Origin: Roseiarcus sp031367195
Lineage (GTDB): Bacteria > Pseudomonadota > Alphaproteobacteria > Rhizobiales > Beijerinckiaceae
Assembly (NCBI GenBank): GCA_031367195.1
Contig: JANLPL010000319.1
Coordinates: forward strand, 1-5,497
Reading direction: 5' to 3'
DNA length: 5,497 nt
A program made the translations under genes and the position numbers. Shown one piece after another: positions 1-5,497 of the stretch (within the stretch, counting starts at the first letter, position 1; every line of letters begins with the position of its first letter). Under the pieces are notes generated by a model. The model saw only the letters and a program-made list of their open reading frames with translations, was not told the origin of the DNA and made no database searches.

Positions 1-617
1 GCGGCACAGGACAACCTCCGATTCGGGTTGTCGCGGATAGATTCACACATTCTTGCCAATGGGAATCCCCGACCGCTTATAAAGTACAGAGAACTGAACA
101 GCCCTGCCGCCCATCCATGCGTCGCGTCCAGAAATCTAACGCTCCGAAGGGATGTATTAGATGGAAAATTTCCAATCACAGTGGCTGTAATCTTAGCAAA
201 TTCGGCGGCGCGCGTAGCTATATTGCGCTTTTGTTCTATCATATCCGCTCTTCTAGCTTTTATTGTTCCCTTATCTGCATCAATTTTTGCTTGTTTATTC
301 GAAAAAAATTCAGATTGGGTTCTCAATTCGGCAAGTGCGATTGACTGGGCGAAATAGAAAAACACGCCGCCGCCGGTGAGCAGCAAGGCAACCAGCACCA
401 GGCAATACAGGCTTTGTCTCCGCTGCACCGCCGCCCGCGCGCGAATGTCGTCAGCGATTTTTCGCGTTGTTTTTCTTGCCGCTCGCCGCTCCGACGGTCG
501 CGGCGTCGCCTCTGCAGCCGGCGAAGCGTCGCCCGACTTCGTAGCTTCACTCGCAGATTCGTCGTCGTCCTCGTCGCTCAAGTTCCCGCCCCCTGCATCC
601 ACTCCTACGGCTTTCAA
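1..617 (-). CDS. Membrane-anchored coiled-coil protein with a YCF48/BNR-like repeat (partial, C-terminus beyond the left edge)
   Basis: An open minus-strand frame runs from an in-frame stop at 629-627 to the window edge, giving 205 codons with no stop. The chosen start is TTG at 617, preceded by GAGG at 628-625 with a 7-base spacer; GTG at 602 and TTG at 581 are alternatives. Visible layout: an acidic segment (about residues 14-36, with an SDEDDDE run), a basic segment rich in Arg/Lys (40-67), one hydrophobic span (about 69-90, YCLVLVALLLTGGG core), then a charged helix-prone stretch (about 91-142). Residues 157-172 end in FLDATHGWAAG, which resembles the opening of a YCF48/BNR-type beta-propeller repeat; the continuation (LYFISGRG) fits that repeat only loosely. 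The positive-inside rule predicts a cytoplasmic N-terminus and a periplasmic coiled coil and repeat domain. YCF48 proteins assist photosystem II assembly in plastids and cyanobacteria, but the role of bacterial relatives like this is not established and I assign none. It is divergent from proS. The gene call is fairly sure; the repeat assignment is moderate. Confidence 0.72.
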   Translation of the reverse strand, partial: MKAVGVDAGGGNLSDEDDDESASEATKSGDASPAAEATPRPSERRAARKTTRKIADDIRARAAVQRRQSLYCLVLVALLLTGGGVFFYFAQSIALAELRTQSEFFSNKQAKIDADKGTIKARRADMIEQKRNIATRAAEFAKITATVIGNFPSNTSLRSVRFLDATHGWAAGLFSSLYFISGRGFPLARMCESIRDNPNRRLSCA

Positions 618-719
618 TATCCGGCCTCAAGAAACTATTCCGCTCTTCCCCCGAACTTGCCCTTTCCCCCCGAATTGTCCATTAGGCGCAACGCCCCGCG
701 AATCCGTGAGACGCCGCCG
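618..719. other. Divergent intergenic region with a weak candidate proS promoter
   Basis: This 102-base gap separates the minus-strand membrane protein gene from proS, so it should hold promoters for both directions. On the plus strand TTGCCC (657-662) and CATTAG (680-685) are 17 bases apart, a sigma-70-like arrangement with a poor -10 match; transcription would then start near 692, leaving a leader of under 30 bases. GTGAGA (706-711) is the only Shine-Dalgarno-like element ahead of the proS ATG and is weak. No clear minus-strand promoter, riboswitch or T-box-like structure was seen. The promoter call is low confidence; the gap itself is well supported. Confidence 0.35.
625..628 (-). promoter_or_regulatory. 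Ribosome binding site supporting the TTG start at 617
   Basis: On the minus strand the bases read GAGG, 7 bases ahead of TTG at 617. Neither GTG at 602 nor TTG at 581 has an equally well placed core, though a G-rich run precedes the latter. This is why the rare TTG start is preferred. Confidence 0.4.
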
Positions 720-2051
720 ATGCGCCTTTCCCGCTACTTCCTCCCCATCTCCAAGGAAACGCCGAAAGAGGCGGAGATCGTTTCGCACCGGCTGATGCTG
801 CGCGCGGGCATGATCCGCCAGGAGGCCGCCGGCATTTACGCCTGGCTGCCACTCGGCTTGCGGGTGCTGAAAAAGATCGAACAAGTCGTGCGCGAGGAGC
901 AGAACCGCGCCGGCGCCATCGAACTCCTCATGCCGACAATCCAATCCGCCGATCTGTGGCGCGAGAGCGGGCGTTACGACGATTACGGCAAAGAGATGCT
1001 GCGCATCAAGGACCGGCACGAGCGCGACATGCTGTTCGGGCCGACCAACGAGGAGATGATCACCGAGATTTTTCGCAGCCATGTGCGCACCTACAAGGAT
1101 CTGCCGCTCAATCTCTATCATATCCAGTGGAAGTTCCGCGACGAGGTGCGCCCCCGCTTCGGCGTGATGCGGTCGCGCGAATTCCTGATGAAGGACGCCT
1201 ATTCCTTCGACCTCGACGCCGACGGCGCGCGGCACAGCTACATGAAGATGTTCGCGGCTTATCTGCGCACCTTCGCCCGGCTCGGCCTGACCGCGATTCC
1301 GATGGTCGCCGACACCGGCCCGATCGGCGGCGACCTCTCCCACGAATTCATCATCCTCGCCTCCACAGGCGAGAGCGAAGTGTTCTGCCACCGCGATTAC
1401 CTCGCGCTGACGCCGCCTCCGCAAGATATCGCTTTCGACGACCGCGCCGCCATGCAGGGCGTGTTCGACGCCTGGACCTCGCGCTACGCCGCGACCTCGG
1501 AGAAGCATGACGAAGCCGCCTTCGCCGCCGTGCCGGAGGCCAGCCGTATATCCGCGCGCGGCATCGAGGTCGGTCACATCTTCTACTTCGGCACGAAATA
1601 TTCGAAGCCGATGAAGGCGGTGGTCAACGGTCCCGACGGGCGCGAGCACATCGTCCATATGGGCTCTTACGGCATCGGCCCGAGCCGGCTCGCCGCCGCG
1701 CTGATCGAGGCCCATCACGACGATGCGGGCATGATCTGGCCCGAGGCGGTAGCCCCGTTCGACGTCGGCGTGATCAACCTGAAGGTGGGCGACGCCGCCT
1801 GCGACGGCGCCTGCGGCCAGATCATCGCCGCGCTTGGCAAGGCCGGCCGCGAGACGCTGTACGACGACCGCGACGAGCGCCCCGGCGCCAAATTCGCGAC
1901 CATGGACCTGATCGGCCTGCCTTGGGCCGTCATCGTCGGCCCCAAGGGCCTCGCCGAGGGCAAGGTCGAAGTGAAGAACCGCCGCACGGGCGAGCGCGAA
2001 ACGGTCAGCGTGGCGGCGGCGATTTCGCGGCTGGGCGGGGCGGAAACGTGA
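720..2051 (+). CDS. proS: Prolyl-tRNA synthetase, short alphaproteobacterial form (EC 6.1.1.15)
   Basis: This cytoplasmic class II synthetase joins proline to tRNA-Pro using ATP. The 443-residue product begins MRLSRYFLPI, the usual N-terminus of alphaproteobacterial ProRS, which fixes the start at ATG 720. The frame is open upstream to 414, but that part is low-complexity and overlaps the divergent gene, so it is not coding. Landmarks are the GPTNEE loop (107-112), motif 2 with FRDEVRPRFGVMRSREF (139-155), the GPIGGDLSHEF stretch before the second half of the catalytic domain, and motif 3 with GSYGIGPSRL (315-324). An anticodon-binding domain fills about 345-443. The roughly 180-residue INS editing domain found between motifs 2 and 3 of E. 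coli-type ProRS (about 570 residues) is absent. In relatives of this type, misacylated Ala-tRNA-Pro is cleared by separate editing proteins such as ProXp-ala; none is in this window. The stop lies 1 base before the next gene, so the two are probably cotranscribed. Confidence 0.97.
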   Translation: MRLSRYFLPISKETPKEAEIVSHRLMLRAGMIRQEAAGIYAWLPLGLRVLKKIEQVVREEQNRAGAIELLMPTIQSADLWRESGRYDDYGKEMLRIKDRHERDMLFGPTNEEMITEIFRSHVRTYKDLPLNLYHIQWKFRDEVRPRFGVMRSREFLMKDAYSFDLDADGARHSYMKMFAAYLRTFARLGLTAIPMVADTGPIGGDLSHEFIILASTGESEVFCHRDYLALTPPPQDIAFDDRAAMQGVFDAWTSRYAATSEKHDEAAFAAVPEASRISARGIEVGHIFYFGTKYSKPMKAVVNGPDGREHIVHMGSYGIGPSRLAAALIEAHHDDAGMIWPEAVAPFDVGVINLKVGDAACDGACGQIIAALGKAGRETLYDDRDERPGAKFATMDLIGLPWAVIVGPKGLAEGKVEVKNRRTGERETVSVAAAISRLGGAET

Positions 2052-2052
2052 G

Positions 2053-3645
2053 ATGAACCGCCTGTTTTACGGCGATAATCTGCCCATATTGCGCGAGCAT
2101 ATCGCCAACGAGTCGGTCGATCTTATTTATCTTGATCCACCGTTTAACTCGAACGCGACGTATAACGTTCTCTTCAAATCGCCCACCGGCGAGAAAAGCA
2201 CGGCGCAGATCGAAGCTTTCGACGATACCTGGCACTGGAGCGAAACTGCCGCCAGAGCCTATGACGAGGCCGTGCATGGCGCAAATAGCGACGTGTCCGA
2301 ATTGCTGCGGGCGCTGCGCGCTTTCCTCAAGGAGGGCGACATGCTGGCCTATGTTTCCATGCTTGCGGTGCGCCTGCTGGAATTGCATAGAGTTTTGAAA
2401 CCGACGGGGTCGCTGTATCTACATTGCGATCCCGTTGCCAGCCACTATCTGAAGCTTGTCCTTGACGCTGTCTTCGGCCGCGGCTCGATTTTGAATGAGA
2501 TCATCTGGCAACGCACCAACGCCAAAGGGCTAGCCACGCGAAGATTTGCGCGAAATCACGATGTCATTCTAAGCTATCATAAGTCGGATGAATGGACTTG
2601 GAACTCTCATTTCTTGGTGCACGACGAGGACTATACGGATAAATTTTATCGACACAAAGGCGCCGACGGCAGGCGTTTCGGCCTCGATAATCTGCTGAAT
2701 CCGAACAAAGATCGGCCAAATCTTACCTACGAATTCTTGGGCGTGACGCGGGTGTGGCGCTGGACCCGCGAACGTATGCAGCGGGCATATGAAGCCGGCC
2801 TCGTTGTTCAATCAACGCCGGGGACCGTTCCGCGACTTAAGCGCTATCTCGACGAGCAGGAGGGCACACCTATCGGCGACATCTGGTCGGATATTCGCCC
2901 GATTCAGTCGGGATCGCGTGAGGCGCTGGGCTATCCGACGCAAAAACCCCTGGCGCTATTGGATCGAATACTCAGCGCGTCTTCCAATCCCGGTGACCTT
3001 GTGCTCGATCCATTCTGCGGCTGCGGAACAACCGTTCATGCGGCGGAAAAGCTGGAGAGGCGGTGGATTGGAATCGATGTCACGCATTTGGCGGTCACTT
3101 TGATTCGCCGGCGTCTGATTGACGCCATTCCCGCAGGCAAGTTCGATGTCGTCGGCGCCCCGAAGGACATCGGCGGCGCACGTCAACTTGCCGAGAACGA
3201 TAAGCACCAGTTCCAGTTATGGGCGCTTTCCACAATCGAGGCGCAGCCGTTCAAGGGCGGACGCAAAGGCGCCGACGGCGGCGTGGACGGATACCTCTAC
3301 TTCAAGCCGGACGGCAAGATGACAGAGAAAGTCGTCGTATCCGTCAAGGGCGGCGGCAATGTCGGCGTGGGCATGATCCACGACCTGATCGCCACCGTGG
3401 ACCGGGAAGCCGCAAAGGTCGGCGTGTTCCTGAGTTTGGAGGACCCAACCACCCGTATGCGCGTGGAAGCGACCGCCGCCGGTTTCTATGAAAGCCCGCT
3501 GCACGGAAAATTTGCAAAAATTCAAATCCTGACCATTGAGGAGCTCTTGAGCGGCGCAAAACCGCATTTGCCCTGGATCGACTCTTCTGTCTTCCGCAAG
3601 GCCAGGCGCGAGAGCTCCACCAAGCAAGGGAAGCTCGAACTGTGA
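2053..3645 (+). CDS. Site-specific DNA methyltransferase (beta-class N4/N6) with a C-terminal Mrr/PD-(D/E)XK-like domain
   Basis: The 530-residue product should transfer a methyl group from S-adenosylmethionine to the exocyclic amine of adenine (N6) or cytosine (N4) in a specific DNA sequence. Motif order is that of beta-class enzymes. The catalytic motif IV DPPF (28-31) lies near the N-terminus, followed by GSLYLHCDP (119-127), then a variable region (about 145-290) likely to recognise the target. YPTQKP (294-299) and the AdoMet-binding motif I, DPFCGCGTT (319-327), come next, then IGIDV (339-343). After a linker, residues 385-510 look like an Mrr-type nuclease fold: a QLWALSTIEAQPF lead-in, KGADGGVDG (405-413) with D412 as the likely metal ligand, SVKGG (430-434) supplying the lysine, and LEDPTTRM (462-469). 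Ser430 sits where Asp/Glu or Gln is usual. A separate restriction gene is not present. The gene starts 1 base after proS (weak GGGGCGGA at 2037-2044) and its stop overlaps lolC by 4 bases. GC content over the methylase half is lower than in its neighbours, suggesting transfer. Methylase assignment is sure; nuclease activity and target are unknown. Confidence 0.93.
   Translation: MNRLFYGDNLPILREHIANESVDLIYLDPPFNSNATYNVLFKSPTGEKSTAQIEAFDDTWHWSETAARAYDEAVHGANSDVSELLRALRAFLKEGDMLAYVSMLAVRLLELHRVLKPTGSLYLHCDPVASHYLKLVLDAVFGRGSILNEIIWQRTNAKGLATRRFARNHDVILSYHKSDEWTWNSHFLVHDEDYTDKFYRHKGADGRRFGLDNLLNPNKDRPNLTYEFLGVTRVWRWTRERMQRAYEAGLVVQSTPGTVPRLKRYLDEQEGTPIGDIWSDIRPIQSGSREALGYPTQKPLALLDRILSASSNPGDLVLDPFCGCGTTVHAAEKLERRWIGIDVTHLAVTLIRRRLIDAIPAGKFDVVGAPKDIGGARQLAENDKHQFQLWALSTIEAQPFKGGRKGADGGVDGYLYFKPDGKMTEKVVVSVKGGGNVGVGMIHDLIATVDREAAKVGVFLSLEDPTTRMRVEATAAGFYESPLHGKFAKIQILTIEELLSGAKPHLPWIDSSVFRKARRESSTKQGKLEL
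3626..3631 (+). promoter_or_regulatory. Ribosome binding site for the lolC/E GTG start
   Basis: AAGGGA lies inside the last codons of the methyltransferase gene, 10 bases before GTG at 3642. It supports the overlapping GTG start over the internal ATG at 3717 and means that translation of the transporter subunit is now embedded in the methyltransferase reading frame. Confidence 0.5.
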
Positions 3646-4940
3646 CGGTTTTAACCATCGAGGAAACCGCTGCGGCGCCATCGAAAGCGACCCGCGCCTT
3701 CTCCGCCTTCGAATGGATGATCGCGTTCCGCTATCTCCGGGCGCGGCGCACCAAGCGGTCGATCTCGGTAATCGCCGGCTTCTCCTTCGCCGGCATCGCG
3801 CTGGGCGTGGCGGCGCTGATCGTCGTCATGGCGGTGATGAACGGCTTCCGGCTCGATCTGATGGATAAGATCATCGGCCTCAACGGCCACCTGTTTCTGC
3901 AAGGCGTCGAAACCCCGCTCACCGACTATGCCGCCGTGACCGAGCGCGTATCGAAAATTCCCGGCGTGAAACTTGTTCTGCCGATCGTCGAGGGCCAGGT
4001 GTTCGCCTCCTCGCCCTTTGGCCAGTCCGGCGGGCTCGCGCGGGGTATTCTGGAATCCGACTTGAAGCGCCTGCCGGGCGTGGCGGGCCATATCACGCAA
4101 GGCTCGCTCGACAGTTTTGATGCGGGGCAAGGCGTCGCGGTCGGCGCCAAGCTCGCGGAGCATTTGAGTCTGCGCGCCGGCGATCAGATCACGCTGATCA
4201 CGCCGCATGGCGCGCAGACCCCGTTCGGCGTCACGCCGCGGCTGAAATCCTACAATGTCGCGGCGATCTTCAAGGTCGGCATGGCGAATTTCGACGGCTC
4301 GTTCATCTTCATGCCGATCGCGGAGGCGCAGGGGTTCTTCAACCTCGACGGACAGGCCAATGTGATCGAGGTCTATGTCGACGACCCCGATCATATCGAC
4401 CAGCTCAAGCCCGCGATATCAAAGGCCGAGGGGCGGCCGATGATCGACACCGACTGGCGCGAAACCAACCGCACCTTCTTCGACGTGCTGGCGGTCGAGG
4501 CCTCGGTGATGTTCGTCATCCTGTCGCTGATCGTGCTGGTGGCTGCGCTCAACATCATCTCCGGCCTCATCATGCTGGTGCAGGACAAGGCGCGCGCCGT
4601 CGCGGTGCTGCGCACGATGGGCGCGACGCGCGGCGCGATCCTGCGCATCTTCTTCATCACCGGCGCGGCGATCGGCTTCGCCGGCGTCTTCGTCGGCCTG
4701 ATTGTCGGCCTGATCGTGGCGCATAATGTCGAGCCGCTGCGGCGTTTCCTGAGTTGGGTGACGGGAATGAACCTGTTCCCGGCCGAGGTCTATAATCTGC
4801 CGGGCCTGCCAAGCCGCATCCAGACGCCCGACGTGCTGGCGGTGGTGGCGATGGCGCTGGTGTTGTCCCTGCTGGCGACGATCTATCCCGCCTGGCGCGC
4901 GGCGCGGCTCGATCCAGTCGAGGCGCTGCGTTATGAATAA
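3642..4940 (+). CDS. lolC: Lipoprotein-releasing ABC transporter, permease subunit (LolC/LolE family)
   Basis: This is the inner-membrane subunit of the Lol transporter, which uses ATP hydrolysis by LolD to lift outer-membrane lipoproteins from the inner membrane and pass them to periplasmic LolA. The 432-residue protein has the family layout: a short cytoplasmic N-terminus with FRYLRARRTKRSISVIAG (29-46), TM1 (about 43-66), a large periplasmic domain (about 67-287), then TM2 (289-313), TM3 (337-360) and TM4 (397-415). It ends in YPAWRAARLDPVEALRYE (415-432), a typical FtsX/LolC tail. The cytoplasmic loop ARAVAVLRTMGATRGAI (317-333) is the expected contact with the ATPase. The GTG start overlaps the methyltransferase stop (GTGA at 3642-3645) and has a good ribosome binding site; a shorter product from ATG 3717 would begin just before FRYL. 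Only one such permease is seen, so a homodimer in a LolDF-like arrangement is possible; whether it is called LolC, LolE or LolF cannot be settled from this window. Confidence 0.93.
   Translation: MTVLTIEETAAAPSKATRAFSAFEWMIAFRYLRARRTKRSISVIAGFSFAGIALGVAALIVVMAVMNGFRLDLMDKIIGLNGHLFLQGVETPLTDYAAVTERVSKIPGVKLVLPIVEGQVFASSPFGQSGGLARGILESDLKRLPGVAGHITQGSLDSFDAGQGVAVGAKLAEHLSLRAGDQITLITPHGAQTPFGVTPRLKSYNVAAIFKVGMANFDGSFIFMPIAEAQGFFNLDGQANVIEVYVDDPDHIDQLKPAISKAEGRPMIDTDWRETNRTFFDVLAVEASVMFVILSLIVLVAALNIISGLIMLVQDKARAVAVLRTMGATRGAILRIFFITGAAIGFAGVFVGLIVGLIVAHNVEPLRRFLSWVTGMNLFPAEVYNLPGLPSRIQTPDVLAVVAMALVLSLLATIYPAWRAARLDPVEALRYE
4920..4923 (+). promoter_or_regulatory. Ribosome binding site for lolD
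   Basis: GAGG lies within the final codons of the permease gene, 9 bases before ATG at 4933. Together with the 8-base overlap of the two genes it suggests coupled translation of the two transporter subunits. Confidence 0.45.
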
Positions 4941-5497
4941 AACGCCGGCGCTTCACCTCAACAATCTCTCGCGCCGCTATGGCGACGGCGAGGCGACGGT
5001 GGTCGTGCTCGCCGGCGCCGAACTCGCGCTATGGCCGGGCGAGTCGGTGGCTTTGGTCGCGCCTTCGGGCGCCGGCAAATCGACGCTGCTGCATATCGCC
5101 GGGCTGCTGGAGACGCCGGATACGGGCGAAGTTTATGTCGCGGGCCAGTCGACCTCGCAGATGTCCGACAATGCCCGCACCGCGCTGCGGCGCTCGCATA
5201 TCGGCTTCGTCTATCAGTTCCATCATCTGCTGCCGGAATTCTCCGCGCAGGACAACATCGTCCTGCCGCAGATGATCGCCGGCCTGTCGCGCGCGGAAGC
5301 GGGCGCGCGCGCTATGGAGCTTTTGTCCTTCCTCGGCCTCCAGCCCCGCGCGCATCATCGCCCCTCGGAATTGTCGGGCGGCGAGCAGCAGCGGGTGGCG
5401 ATCGCGCGCGCGCTCGCCAACGCCCCCCGCGTGCTGCTGGCCGACGAGCCCACCCGCAATCTCGACCCCAAGACCGCCGCTCACGTCTTCTCCACGC
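4933..5497 (+). CDS. lolD: Lipoprotein-releasing ABC transporter, ATP-binding subunit LolD (partial, C-terminus beyond the right edge)
   Basis: The frame starting MNKTPALHLNNLSRRY is open for 188 codons to the window edge; LolD is usually about 225-235 residues, so roughly 40 are missing. It is the cytoplasmic ATPase that powers lipoprotein release by the LolC/E permease encoded just upstream, with which it overlaps by 8 bases (4933-4940). ABC-ATPase landmarks are present in order: Walker A APSGAGKST (43-51), the Q-loop glutamine Q95 in FVYQFHHLLPEF, the signature LSGGEQQR (147-154), Walker B VLLADEP (167-173) with catalytic E172, and the D-loop NLDP (176-179). Two residues differ from the common form: Ala43 replaces the first Gly of Walker A, which I recall as usual for alphaproteobacterial LolD, and Arg175 replaces the Gly of the usual PTGNLD. 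The H-loop lies beyond the edge. MacB-type or other FtsE-like ATPases share these motifs, but the neighbouring LolC/E permease makes LolD the clear choice. Confidence 0.95.
   Translation, partial: MNKTPALHLNNLSRRYGDGEATVVVLAGAELALWPGESVALVAPSGAGKSTLLHIAGLLETPDTGEVYVAGQSTSQMSDNARTALRRSHIGFVYQFHHLLPEFSAQDNIVLPQMIAGLSRAEAGARAMELLSFLGLQPRAHHRPSELSGGEQQRVAIARALANAPRVLLADEPTRNLDPKTAAHVFST

Noticed and set aside
28..357. Plus-strand open frame of 109 codons in the left part
   Set aside because: It lies antisense to the minus-strand frame that shows a membrane span, coiled coil and HGWAAG repeat motif; it has no recognisable domain and no convincing ribosome binding site.
561..578. Short GTC/CTC trinucleotide run as a possible microsatellite
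   Set aside because: It encodes the acidic SDEDDDE run of the minus-strand protein and is too short and imperfect to call a repeat feature.
414..719. Upstream extension of the proS frame
   Set aside because: The translation is Arg/Ser-rich low-complexity sequence, overlaps the divergent gene on the other strand, and lies before the conserved MRLSRYFLPI start of the family.
627..1718. Long minus-strand open frame of 363 codons opposite proS
   Set aside because: It is a shadow of proS caused by high GC; the plus strand carries all ProRS motifs and the minus translation is His/Glu/Arg/Gly-rich without a recognisable fold.
2030..2060. Possible terminator or insertion scar between proS and the methyltransferase gene
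   Set aside because: No inverted repeat followed by a T run and no target-site duplication could be seen around the junction.
3651..4394. Minus-strand open frame of 247 codons opposite lolC/E
   Set aside because: It mirrors the permease coding sequence and has the biased Arg/Asp/His composition typical of antisense frames in GC-rich genes.
3717..4940. Shorter lolC/E starting at the internal ATG
   Set aside because: The GTG at 3642 has a better placed AAGGGA and the 4-base overlap typical of coupled genes; the shorter form remains possible but is second choice.

Overview
The window looks like chromosomal DNA of a GC-rich alphaproteobacterium, most likely of the Rhizobiales/Hyphomicrobiales. 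The evidence is an insertion-free, 443-residue prolyl-tRNA synthetase of the alphaproteobacterial type and the order proS, lolC/E, lolD, which is a familiar arrangement in that group (recalled family knowledge, not searched here). Most coding DNA is strongly GC-rich with G/C in third codon positions. No RNA gene, CRISPR array, insertion sequence or obvious terminator was seen.

Layout: (1) Positions 1-617, minus strand: the 5' part of a gene that runs off the left edge. It encodes an acidic then basic cytoplasmic N-terminus, one membrane span, a charged coiled-coil-like stretch and the beginning of a YCF48/BNR-like repeat. Its middle (about 121-360) is much poorer in GC than its start. (2) Positions 618-719: a short divergent intergenic region. 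(3) Positions 720-2051, plus strand: proS. (4) Positions 2053-3645: a beta-class N4/N6 DNA methyltransferase carrying a C-terminal Mrr/PD-(D/E)XK-like domain. (5) Positions 3642-4940: the membrane subunit of the Lol lipoprotein-releasing ABC transporter. (6) From 4933 to the right edge: the 5' part of lolD, the ATPase of the same transporter.

The four plus-strand genes are packed as one apparent operon: a 1-base gap, then a 4-base overlap, then an 8-base overlap. LolC/E and LolD together form the inner-membrane machine that extracts mature lipoproteins and hands them to the carrier LolA; ProRS charges tRNA-Pro. The methyltransferase/nuclease-like gene has no functional link to either and has a lower GC content over its methylase part. 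The best reading is a horizontally acquired, possibly self-contained modification (or restriction-modification) gene that has settled almost seamlessly into a housekeeping operon. This is the most interesting item in the window, although proteins of this general architecture are known in many bacteria, so I do not claim an entirely new system.
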